Below are positions 45,322 through 58,100 of a stretch of 64,000 nucleotides of DNA, one piece after another (the first letter of the stretch is position 1; every line of letters begins with the position of its first letter). The DNA comes from Cristatella mucedo. Taxonomy: Eukaryota; Bryozoa; Phylactolaemata; Cristatellidae. Where the stretch lies: the NCBI GenBank assembly GCA_009760855.2, contig WPIO01000024.1, forward strand, positions 487,501 through 551,500. Direction: 5' to 3'. The notes beneath the pieces are model-generated. The model was not told where the DNA came from. It ran no database searches and was given only the letters and a program-made list of their open reading frames with translations. Made by a program: the position numbers and the translations under genes.

Positions 45322-47440
45322 GCAAAAGGCGAGGCGCAGCACGACGATGCTCAGCTAAGCCTGTTGCAGACCAATCTTGTCACTTCTGATACTCAATAGA
45401 GCTTGAGGGTAAGTTTTTCAGAATTGCAATCGAATATTGCGCCTTATTTTCCACCTCATGTCATGACAGACATAGGACGTCAATAGGTCGTTGACAGGCG
45501 ACCAAGTAGCTGAGCCAGTCTAAACCAGCTGCTCACCTTTTAAATACAAATCAGGCTATGCTGTGCAATGCTGCAGCGAATGAGACAATGCGGAAGCCTG
45601 TAATTTCGTAGCCTTAAACTGACAACGAAGGTCGTAAAGAATCGTGGAGGAGCCAAGTGCGTACCAGACGTATGAACATCAAAAGCATGCGCTTAAATTT
45701 TTGGAATGAGGATAGATATTTTCGCATGCTGTGTCCATGTTATTCTTGCTCGAAGGTCTATAATAGCTCGCCATAGTTCCATGTCCTCATCGAGCGAGCC
45801 GCCGACTAACTCCTACCCAATCTAAATACATGTTGACATAAGCAATTTAGACAGAATATTAGGAGCAGCCGTCAATTGAGTAACTGCTACAGAGAGTCTG
45901 GCTCCAGCCACTAGGCTACAGATAGTCTGGCTCCAGCCACTAGGCTACAGATAGTCTGGCTCCAGCCACTAGGCTACAGATAGTCTGGCTCCAGCCACTA
46001 GGCTACAGATAGTCTGGCTCCAGCCACTAGGCTAGCCGAACACAATAACAAGCTATTAATTCAGCACTACCAAATGGTAACGACGAAAAGTACTCCTTTA
46101 AAGTAAGAGAACCCGAGAATTAAGCAAAATCAACTTGTCCTTTAGCTAAATATTTATTTTTATACATATAGCCTATTAGTTGACCATTTAATAAATTATA
46201 GATCCGTAGAAATGGCTCCTTGAGGAGCATGATGAAGTCTCTGAGGACGATGTTTTCTTGTTACTTCTCGTTTGACCTGCCTGCCCCCAAAAGGTAAAGT
46301 GCATTAGCTTACTAGTTACCCTGGCAGGCGTTCAAATCAGCTTTCTTTTCAAAAGGGACAGGGAAGGTTTATGCACTTGACTGATTGCTCATAACACATC
46401 TGTTTTGGAATGCTATGGGGCCGGCTGTGCAACCGGACTTGGTGGCTTAACTGGTGCTTTTTTATCGAACAATATTTTCGTTAACCACCCTGAGTGGCTA
46501 CTCGCCTCTCCGGAATCACTGCCAGCACCAGAAAATGTTGACGAAATCCTACATTCTGCAAACGAGTAGCACCTAAAGAACTTGACCGCTACGTTAGGCG
46601 ATCAGGGAATCAATGCTTACACAGTGGAACTGCATAAACCCACCATTTATATGCATCTGGGCAGAATATTCCGAGAGTAGCGACGGTGGCATTACGTACG
46701 CAGGTACACATCTTCTAAGTCCCCCATTTCTATGTAACAACCTATCAATAGATGTATATCACCTATGCCTGCACAAAGGTACGAGGTAGTTATGGGTGGT
46801 TGCTACGTTGAATTAGTAGCTGTGATTAGTGGCTTCGAGTGCATAATCAGTAGCCAATACCTTTTCTGTCACGCACGGAAAAAACTTAAGAAAGAGCACC
46901 ATTAGAAGAGCCAAATTAGCCAGGAGCATTAATGTCTGAAGGGCTCTTGAGCTACGAAACTCGTAGTTTCAGGTGCATAACAACAGTCTAGTGCCTAGAC
47001 AAAGATTTAGTTCTCTCAGAGCGATACACAAATGTCTTATTATTATCATGACTCTGGCGGTTGAGATTGTGAGCTCAGATGTCAATGGACATAAGATATC
47101 TCTGCGTCTATATTGTCTATCTGTCATGGTATTATCTCGCTCTTTCTCTAAACACGGCATCCTTTTGGGGTTCTTGAGACAACATAACTTGTGCGTTCAC
47201 GTTCGAAAACGACAAGACGTATTGTTCTATTTATCTGGCGCCACATTATCCCATACGATAAGCTATGACATTTAATAATAAAGGTAATAGCACTAAACAA
47301 CTAAGCGGTTGGCGGTCCCCCAGATAACAGAATTTTACCTTTATAGGAGTGATGACACTGATGGCGGGACAAGATGATGGTGGGACCGATGCCGTGCAGC
47401 CACCTAGTAGAGCCGACAGTTACGATAAAGAGAATATATT
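45322..47440. other. Intergenic region 3' of asparagine synthetase
   Basis: Holds the 29-bp tandem repeat at 45887-46031 and a degenerate LINE tail near 46975-47048 (TTAGTTCTCTCAGAGCG, TTATTATTATC). No supported gene. Confidence 0.5.
45887..46034. repeat. 29-bp tandem repeat, 5 units
   Basis: The unit is CTACAGATAGTCTGGCTCCA plus GCCACTAGG, five copies, with one base different in the first unit (GAGAG for GATAG). Confidence 0.98.
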
Positions 47441-47442
47441 TT

Positions 47443-47811
47443 CTAGGATAAGCTCAGGCTTTGTATCTTTGCAGTGTCATTATCCTGCCACATCTGTACG
47501 TTCATCCGATCGGAGCCGACGGCAGCCAAGCGGCTGCCGTCGACATTGACTGCAGCAGCGGGTGCGTCCTGCGACTGCATCGGCATCTGCCCCTTCTCGT
47601 CGACTTCCGTCTGCTGGCTGCCATGATTCACAGTGAGAGCAGGTGGAGCAGGTGAAACATCGGTCCACTTGGGCATCCAGTAGTAGGGTATCCAATGCCC
47701 ACGGCCAGGGTAGAACTGCTCGAACGTCTGCCGATAGTAGAATGCTTCCTTGCATTTCGGGGTGTTGAAAGGGTAGAGTCTTTCGGCGCTGCCAAGTGCA
47801 GCGTCCGTTAT
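47443..47811 (-). CDS. ASNS: ASNS last exon with extended C-terminus
   Basis: Acceptor cttcttgctcag, phase 0; it encodes [19 protein letters not shown], then [19 protein letters not shown], and runs to a TAG at 47443-47445. Vertebrate ASNS ends about 16 residues after the MPKW motif. Here about 70 more residues follow (Gln/Ala/Asp-rich). A possible donor ACT|gtgaat right after SPAPPALT could instead splice to a short unseen last exon, so the tail may be artefact. Confidence 0.9.
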   Translation of the reverse strand: MTDAALGSAERLYPFNTPKCKEAFYYRQTFEQFYPGRGHWIPYYWMPKWTDVSPAPPALTVNHGSQQTEVDEKGQMPMQSQDAPAAAVNVDGSRLAAVGSDRMNVQMWQDNDTAKIQSLSLS

Positions 47812-50800
47812 CTGAGCAAGAAGCAGCGACATTGGTACAACTTAGTGAATAGAGCTTTGTATGCACATGGCAACATATAATATATAACATTCAAGTACAC
47901 AGTGCAGACGATTACTCGAATGTGCACACAGCCTTAAGCTCAGCAATTCAAGACACCATGTGGATGGGTATCTGAAAGATCGCTCCTGCCAGAAATCCAC
48001 AGAAGTTCGTGTGTCAGAACAGCATGCTAATGCAAGCTTCCAGACAGGGCGTCTGCCATACTTGAACGAGCCGGCACTATATGCTCAAGTTATCAGCAGA
48101 AAAAATACATTTATCTTAATAGTAAAGTGCCACAAAGTTTTCTTACAGTTCATCACTGCTAATGTTGAGGTTAGGTGCCAGTTTGATCACCGCCTGCATT
48201 TGTTATCTTTTGAGGCAGATGCACAAACAGGCCCGTAAAATATTTTTAGGCATCCTTTAGGGTGCAATTGGTTGGCTGCAAATCGCAGTAAAACCAGTGT
48301 TCTTAATCCTATTGACCTAATCTTCATGCCCCACCCGGCCATGGCCAAAATTCTCCGGCTGAATCTGCATGCTTTAAACGTTCTGAGACACGAGGGATGC
48401 ATAACTTAGCCTAGCGAGGGTGGCCCCACTAATCAGCCTGCAAAGTATGCACCAAGCATAGGATAGTAGTTAAGTAAGACTTGGTTTTGGCTATCGTGAG
48501 CTTGATCTATTGCTCGGAACGTGCATTTATAATAATAATAATAATAATAATAACAATCATGCACTTGATAAAGCACCCTCGGAGAACTCAATCTCTTTCT
48601 AGGCGCTTTGCATGTGCTGCAAATGGAAACACAGTTGAATGGTGAGTAATATCATGCTTGATAAACAACATGAATAACAGGGTTAGGGGTGACATGCGCA
48701 GGGTCAGCATGCAAATGTGGTTAGTGGCAGCATGCACAGTGTCAGCACGCATAAGCACGTGAACGACGAATCACAGGGACCCACTAAATGCTGTCCTAAA
48801 TAGGTGTGTTTTTAAGTTCTTTTTAAATGTGGTCAAGTCAGGGGATGTTCTGACGCAAGTCGGGAGGGAGTTCCAGGCTTGGGAGCATACGAACTAAATG
48901 AACGGTCTCCAAAGAATTTGAGGTTTGTACGAGGTATTGGTAAACTGTTGGATTCCGAAAAGCGGGTGGTACGATGCTTGGCCTGGTGGGGAGTAGATCT
49001 GAGAGATAGTCTGGATCCAAGGAATGAAGTGACCTAAAAGTGAGCGACAAAACCTTGAAGTCGATCCGTTGCTTGACTGGGAGCCAGTGCCGGTCGGCGA
49101 GAAGTGGTGTGATGTGGCAACTGTGACGCTCACGACAGGCAAGCCTAGCTGCAGAGTTTTGCACCAGCTGTAATCGCCTGATTGCATATGCCGGTAGGCC
49201 AGCAAGCACTTAGTTACAGAAGTCAAGACGAGATGTCACAAATGCATGGACCAACCTAGACGTGGTAGCCTTATCTAAACAAGCCCAAATTTTAGCAATG
49301 TTATGTATCTGAAAGTAGGCAGACTTGATTGTGGAGCTGATGTGGTCGTCTAACGAAAGGTCACTTTGGAACACGACATTTCGAGCTGATTCAACAGGAG
49401 ATATGCTGGCAGAGCCAATTTTGGGCGTCAGCCTTTCCAATTTCTGAATCACACTGGGTTTCCCCATAACTAATAAGTTGGTTTTATCATCGTTTAGCTC
49501 AAGAAAACTTGCTGCCAAATAATACATGCAGCAAGTGAGTTGAGAGAATTTGAGGTGCTCGAAGGCTGGTAGGGATCAAAGCAAAGGTACAACTGAGTGT
49601 CATCCACATAGAAGTGAAAGCCTAGATTGTGCTTGGCAATCACATCAGCAAGAGGGAGAGTGTAAACCGTGAAAAGAATCGGACATGGATGAACCTAGCA
49701 TGGAGCCCCGAGGTACCCCATATTTCAGAAGTACCTCGGATGATCTTTGTCCACTCACGTCAATACTGTTGTGATAAAGGGCATACAGAAGTACTGGCAA
49801 GGTGGGACCTAGCCCCAATCGGATCGGCCGGACAGTGCATGCCAGGCTACAAACAAATGTGGTCTGTACCGAGAAGGGCTGAAGAATTTCGTAGGCATTT
49901 CGGATCCGACAGCAAACACTGGCATAGTACACATAAAGCACCGGCTAATCTGCATTTTCAGTCGGCCTCTGCATGCTGCCGGAACGGGTCTACCGTTGTG
50001 TGTCTCACCCCAAGGAGGACGTGTCAAGAAACGTTGTAAGAAACAAGCAACCAGACCAGAGCCCAAAACAAACATAAGCATCCTTATCCGTAAATGTTTG
50101 TCACTGCCATCTCTATCTAAATGTGAATTTCCCTTTGCTAGCCTATGCATACTGAAATCGTGCATGTTATCACTAACAAATAATAATAATAATACATTTG
50201 ATATAGCACCCTCACAGAACTCAATCTCTTTCTAGGCACTTCACATTTGCTGCAAAGGAAGCACGATCGAGTGGTGAGTGGCAGCATGCTCAATAAACAA
50301 CAAGAACAACCTGGTTAGGGGTGACGCATGCAGGGTCAGCATGCAAGTATGGTTAGTGGCAGCATGCACAGTGTCAGCACGCATAAGCACATAAAGGTTG
50401 AATCACAGGGACCCACTAATAGCTGTGATTCATAAATGCGTTTTTAGCTTCTTTTTAATGTGGTCAGGATGATTTTAATTTTGAAATGGTTTTAATGAAA
50501 GTCAGGAGATAAGACACAAGTCGGGAGAGAGTTGCAGGCTTTGGGAGCATACGAACTAAAGGCACGGTCTCCGAAGGATTTGAGGTTTGTATGTGGCATA
50601 AGTAAACAACTAGATTCCGAAAAGCGGGTGTTACGATGCTCAGCCTGGTTGGGGAGTAGATCTTACATGTATGCTGGAGCCAAAGAATGAAGGGACCTAA
50701 AAGTGAGTGACAAAACCTTGAAGTCGATGCATTGCTTGACTGAGAGTCAGGGAAGGTCAACAGACAAGCTTCCTATCTGGGCTCTCCATGCTAAGTAGAT

Positions 50801-52057
50801 AGAAAGGATTTGGTACAATTATGGTGGTATATACATGTTACATTATTTTTCTTATAGCTATTATCTGCCTACGGGCTGCCGTCCAATTGCACATCATGAA
50901 ACCGTTGCTGACAGCTGCCATAATGTAGGGTCCGGTGGCTAGGGACAATACCGGGCAGCAGTCAGACTTAAATCAGTGGGCACTGACTTAAATCAGGTGG
51001 CATCGACTTCACTCGGGTGGCACGCCCCTTCGGCTACCCTTTATAGTATCGTCCGACCTGGCAAGGTCATGTTCGGGCCCCACATAACAACTTCCAGCGA
51101 CGCCAATGCTCATGACACATCGTAACGATCCCCTGAGCAGAAGCTGCACAATTGATGGCGATTTGCTCAGCTCGGCTCAGACTGGTGGCTACAAGCAACT
51201 TCCCCAAATCCATCACCACAATACCACTGCGTTGCAAGCTTCCTCTACCCCTGCCTCGGAGCAGCCAACGAAATCGAAGCCCTCTACGCGGAGCTCGCTC
51301 ACCTGCTCGGCAATGTACGCCTTCAGCACTTCAAACAACGGCTCTTTTGGCGACGATACGCCGTTGCTGAACGGTACCTTTTGCCTGAACAATATCTCCT
51401 CGGGAATGAGCCCCAGCCCGGAGAAGGCGGTCCGCAGCAGGTACTTCTCGATGCCTTTGGTCGGCACTCGATCTTCTGCCGGTAGAGATAGATAGTAGCC
51501 GGAGAACTCGTGGTCCAGAAAGGGACATCTCAGCTCCAGCCTGGAATGGCAGCGCCACGAAGCAAGTTGTATACAAGTGGCCACAAGTATAGCCATCTGC
51601 TGCAACGATGGACAACCCAGTTTCAGGTCTGAATGAAACGTCTTATGCCCATACCGGGTGGGTATGCATGCATCTAGACGTGTCACACCATCCAGCCTAC
51701 ATGCAGGCCTCGCGACTGCAATGCCAAGGACCACAGTGCAAAGGTTATGATACGGCGACAGACAGACTGACGATGAACATGCTGACTAGCTGGCGTACGG
51801 TAACCTAGACAAATCACGGGACAAATCACTGGCAGCTATAGTGAAGAAAGCACAACCCAAGCGCATTTGCCGCCTGCCATCGACTAGCCATTGGGAGCTG
51901 GCACAAGGACTACCCTGAGGGAGCCCTTGGACGGCGGTAGGGTAATTTACCGAAAAAATGCAACCGTCCTTCTAAACTCTGCAACGAGCCGTGCCGACTA
52001 CACGGCGGAGCAAGAATGATGCCGAGCCGTGTGGAAGACGTGCAACGACGGCCGGGG

Positions 52058-52128
<71 letters not shown>

Positions 52129-55100
52129 GAGGCTGCACGAATATGCACGAGCCACACTGCTGTGAAGTGGCAAGAGCTTGTGATTGCTTACGCTAGGGCA
52201 ATCACCAAGATGTAGAGCAATCAGGCACGCACACGTGCACATGCACGCACACATACACATACAAACACAGAGGAAACCATGCATATAGAATGCAGAGAGT
52301 GCAAGAGAGAAAGAAGATGAGTGAGAGACAGACCGACAGGCAGATAGGATTCATGAGGGATAGCCAGAATGAGGGACAGACAGAGCTCGATACATTGAAA
52401 TACAGAAGAAGGAGGAGGCAGGGAGCACACATCACAGTGAAGCACAAGAGCAGACCCGATCCCAATGAGAGCTTGGCAGAGCTTACTGGATTAATCTAGG
52501 CTGATGACAAGTCAAATATGCCACATGCTACTGTGGTTTTGCAGAGGGGCATCAAGTTTTAAACTTACACTCTTCTTAAAATATCGATGACATTAACGGG
52601 GCTCGCTAAACGAGCAGGCAATCTTCGGGAGCACACCACCTTTCTCCGTTTTGTACAGACTACTGCATTCGCACGAATCGGAGGCCCGACATCGAGGTGC
52701 ACTCAATTGGTAATTAAGCGCCCGGCTAGGAGTATACAGATGGGCAGATTCTGCTGCTTTGTCCGGCGGCTGCATAGTAAACACCAAAGAGCGGCCTCAA
52801 ATACTGCATTCTACCTGCATTTGACAATGAATGCATAGTAAACACCAAAGAGCAACAACAAAGGGCTGGCACCAGTGTTCGTGCAGCCGGCAAGAGCAGC
52901 GAATATGACACAAAAGGAGCAGCTTGTAGCAACTGCCGAGAAGCTGCTAGCAATAAATGAGTAAAACACTAAAATCATCCGACCATATGGGGATCACGTG
53001 TAGAGGCACTTCTCCTCGGTTCTACTTGCTCCCTGTGGCCCTGCCCGAGGCAAAAAATGGCTCTACTTAAAAAGGCATCCCTAAAAGGCTTCACTAGACG
53101 AGGCTGACCAGCCTAGGCCATATACAGCAAGACAACCATTCGCAAAGGCTACGGAACCTAAGGCTGCTGCCGGAACGGGCAACCGTCTGCCTGCATGACT
53201 TGCTTTGCCTACACTCGGAAAACCGGAAGGCGATAGCCGATATGTAAATTTCGGGGTGTGGAGCGATCGCTGATTGATCGCCGGCACCGCTGACGCTCAC
53301 CCGAACGCAGCGGTCATTCTGTCGGCACGCAGCCCGTCGAAGTAGAGCAGGTCGTTGAGCAGACGCCGGCTCTCTGCATCGCCGACCTGCACCGACGGCT
53401 GGCGATGGAAGTAGATGTAGCCCTGGCACAGCTCGTCCGAGCCCTCGCCTGAGAATATCACCACCGAGTCCGTCTTCTGCCCTACGTGCTTGCTGATGAG
53501 GTACATGCCTGTGACGATGTGCGATGCAGCTCGACGCAGCAGCGGCAGCAGCAGGAGGCAGCATGGTCACCAGCTCGGCGTGCGCAAGCCACTGGCTCAC
53601 ACAGCAAGTGTATCGAGGGGCACCTCATCAGTACAAAGGTGCAGGGATGCACGACTTCTGCAACTCACTGCTTACTGGCCTACCAGCCTGTGCGATCAGG
53701 CGATTGCAGCTGGTGCAAAACTCTGCAGCTAGGCTTGTCTGTCGTGAGCGTCGCAGTTGCCACATTACTCCACTTCTCGCCGACCTGCACTGGTTACCAG
53801 TCAAGCAACGGATTGACTTTAAGGTTTTGTCGCTCACTTTTAGGTCTCTTCATTCTATGGCTCCAGCCTATCTTTCAGATATACTACCCCATCAGGCAAA
53901 GCATCGTACCACTCGCTGTTCGGAATCCAACAGTCTAGAAATACCTCGTACAAACCTTAAATCCTTTGGAGACCGTGCATTTAGCTCGTATGCTCCCACA
54001 GCCTGGAACTCCCTCCCGACCTGCATCAGAACATCCCCTGACCTGACCACATTTAAAAGAAACTTAAAACATACCTATTTAGGACAGCATTTAGTGGGTC
54101 CTTGTGATTCGTCCTCGATGTGCTTATGCGTGCTGACACTGTTCATGCTGCCACTAACCACATTTGCATGCTGACCCAGTGCATGTAACCCCTAACCATG
54201 TTATTCATTTTGTTTGTTTTTCAAGCATGATTTTACTTACTATTCTATTGCGTATCACTTTGCAGCAAATGTAAAGCGCCTAGAAAGAGATTAAGTTCTC
54301 TGAGGGCGCTTTATCAAGTGCAATATTATTATTATTATTATTATAAGACTGCGATCGAACGATAGGAACGCCAACTGCTACGATGCCTATAGCTGACATC
54401 TGCGGGGCCCGGCAGCACCGTATTGCCTGCCTGTTTAGAGGCCTAGAGGCAGTCAGCAGCAGCAGCAGCAAACTCGCGTCATTTTCGGATGGCCTGTCCC
54501 AGCTATACAGATACATAAAAAATGCTAAGGTAAAAAAGTTAATGTTAGCTGCTCGAACAGCCTTGTTTCTATAGTGGCAGACGAGCCTCAGAGGCAAACA
54601 TTCTGCTCACAGTAGGCAATCAAGGATCAAGCCTGCTTCAGGAATCGAACCCACGACCCGACTCGTGAAGCGCTAGCACCTTGCCCTCGGGCTAAGACCC
54701 CGTGTAACATGCATGCATGGTGGCAAAGTAATGCTCCAATGAATGGTAGAACCACTGGCCCTATTTGGTGAGGTAGCCTCTCCCCTTCTGCCGGAATAAT
54801 ATTAGCATTAATAATTAGGTTTCAGGCCAACAAGGGTGACCGGAAAAATGTGACTCGCGAATTCATAGTGCTTCTGCTTCCTTCTCAGTCTCTCCAGCAC
54901 GTTGTTGCTTCCAACAACGTCTCTACCTTGCAGCTTTTGCAGCACTCCGACGCATCGGAAGCACTTCAGAAGCCTCGTTCTGGCACCTCTCCGCCCCGTT
55001 GTTGTTGGCGTGATGGCGGCTGTGTCTTCGTGGATTCGCCGCGTCGTCTGCATCAGCTTCCTTCTATGTCTTTCCCACACGGAGAATGTGCCCTTTCTTT

Positions 55101-58100
55101 CAGCTTCTTTCCTTTCAGCATCTTGATTGGCATTCATGCGAAAAGGTACTGGCAGAGAATTTAAAGTCTAGAATCCATTGTCAGCCATTTAACAAATACG
55201 AAAAGTCAGCTAGTCTAAGCAGAAGAGCCGAAAGTTTTTCTGGGGCAACAACAAAGGAGTTGAGGTATAGGGAGCTCAAGCAGCCTGAAATGCCGTGGCC
55301 ATCTTTTAAAAAACCCTTTCAAGTTGATAGTCCTGTGAAGTTCTAGCATTTCAATGTCCAACTTCACCTATGACGAAACTTCCAATCTCCTATGAAGATT
55401 GTGGGCCACAAAGACAAGAATGATTTATCATTTCAAATTTTAATTGTGATTCAAGTGAAACTGATCCACTGAAACTGCTCCTCACCATGCGACCGAGGAT
55501 ATTAGCCATCAACGACGATGTAATGTAATATATCTCTGTCTGCAACTCCACAAAGCCACAAAGACTATGTGGGCGTTATGCAATAGAGTTTTGTTTAGCG
55601 CACTCACAGCCAAAGCAGCTTTCGTTACGAATTCGGTAGCCAACAGACTATATCTCACGCAACAAGGAGAAAGTGGGAAGCATAGCAGAGTCAGGAGAGC
55701 AGTTGAGGTAGTGAGTAGCATGGAAGTAGCAGCTCAGGACCACTGAAAAGGATGTGCCATAGTCGGCAGCAGGAGAGTATGATAACGTCCTGCTCTATCT
55801 ATAGTCAGCATTTTATACTGCTGACTACTGCCTACTTGAATCTTTGAGGACTACAATCGGTCTGGCTGATGAGATTAAGGCCTAGTTCGAATGGAACTTG
55901 TCCGATCGCGTCCAGTCCATGTCGAGAAGCAGTCCAGCAGTCGGATTCAGCAGACTAGTCATCCGTGGTATTCCACGAGGATATCACCCCTTCCCTTTTC
56001 AGGCTGTCTTCTGAAAACTTTTTTAAATGTTAACAAGTCCTACAAGTCGCCACCTAAATTAAGAGTATTAGATGCTGTTTGCACCCTGGCGCCATTAAAT
56101 AGACGACCATAGTCAGCTATTCCAGACGTACAGCAGAGAGGATTTCGGTTTTATTCACTCGCATCGTAAAGGCCTCACAGGGCAATACATTACTGGTTCC
56201 ATTACTTTCACTTGAAGTAAGTTACTATCTTGTCTCAGAGAACACCACTTCACAAAGTCAGCATTGCTTCGGCATTATTACGACCTTCTCAGGAATGCAG
56301 ACTCAGATGAAGTCTCTGCTTTATTGCTTGATCTTTCAGCAGCATTTAGTACAACTGATCACCGAGTCTATCTCGTGGTCTCTTGTCTCGCGTGGGGCAT
56401 AACAGGCACTGAAATAGCTTAGATTCTATATCAGTGGAAGATTCCGGAGTATTGATGTAAGCAGATAAAGACCTATCACCTCCCTTGCCACATGTTTTGC
56501 TGACATTCCACGAACCGACCACATCAGGTCCACAGACAAGTTACAGCCTAGTTTCAGTTGCATCACATTGCATAAGTTTGTGGCTACTTTGACAGGAATA
56601 ATAAATACAAGTTGGTCCATGCATTAGTGACATCCCACCTCGACTTCTGCCACTCACTACTTGTCGGTCTACCGACCTATGCAACCAGGAGCTTATAGTT
56701 GGTGGCACACTCTGCAGCTTGTCTGTCGCAAACGTTTCAGTTGCCACATCACACCTATTCTTGCCGATCTGAACTGGCTCCCAGTTAAACAGTGCATCGA
56801 CTTCAAGGTTTTGCGACTCACTTTTAGGTCCCATCCTTCTCTGGCTCCAGCCTACCTATAAGAGCTACTCTCCAACCAGGCAAGGCATCGTACCACCTGC
56901 TCTTCTGACTCAATCGTTTAGGCCTCGGACGAAACTCAAATCTTTTGGGGACGGTGCCTTTAGTTTGTATGCTCCCAAAGTCTAAAAATCACTCTCGACT
57001 GACGTTTCGACATCTCCTAACTTGACAACTTTTAAAAAGAAGCTAAAAATGCACCTGTTTCCCGTAGCATTTGCTGGGTCCTTGTGTCGTGTGTGCTTAT
57101 GCATGCTGACACTTTGCATGCTACGACAAACCATACGTGCATATTGACATTTTTCATGTTACCACTAACCATATTATGCATGTTGACACAGTGCATATTA
57201 CAATTAGCCATATAAACATGCTTTCTTTACAGCATATACAAAGTGCTTACAAAGAGATTAAGTTCTCTGAGGAAGTTATACAGTTAAATTGTAATTACTA
57301 CTATAAAAAGCATTAAGAGCAGACGTTTTGCTCTACAGGGTCTTAGACTGTGGAACCGGCTTCCACAGTTCTTATGCAACATCCTCTCTCCTGCTGCCGA
57401 AGTGGCGCGCCATTTCCAGCCGTCCTCAGAGGCTGCTTCCATGCTACCCACGCGCTACAGCGACTTTCCTTCTGACTCAGCGCTGCATTTTACGTTCTCT
57501 TTGTTAAGTGAGATATAAAAAAAGTAAAGGCTAGTTGGTTCAGCAACCTCACTTATAGAGCGGCAAAAGAGCAGTAAAGGGTATTACTCCTGCTACTACA
57601 GAGGGTAATAGATTATTGCCTGGACTACAGGACTCAAATCTACGAACTTCCGGTTGTGCAGTTCGAGCACCTTGGGCCAAGGCCTGGTCTGTTGGCTACT
57701 TTTGCATACCGGAAGCTGCTTAGGCTTGGAATGCACTTTGGGAAACCCTCCACAATTACACCGTCTCAATCTTACTGGCATTAAAGAGCTTAAGACAAAG
57801 ATACATATTTGCATACACAGAAACCTTCACCTGCAAACGTGAGCTGCTCGACAAGCCGTTTGTGGAGGCCTCGACCTGCTCCCACTTAGCGCTTTTCACC
57901 AGAGTAAGGAGCATCGCGTGCTGCTACCTATAGATGGCTTTGCAGCACCAAGGTTGCATATTAGGCCAGGTGAGTGCCACGTCCTTACCAATAGATGCTC
58001 TGATCGTGCCTAAGTCGTAGCTCTCGAGGTGATAGATAATGTCTTTGATGGCTGCTATACCATCTGAAGCCGTGAAAATCAACTCGTGATGTTCAGTGCC

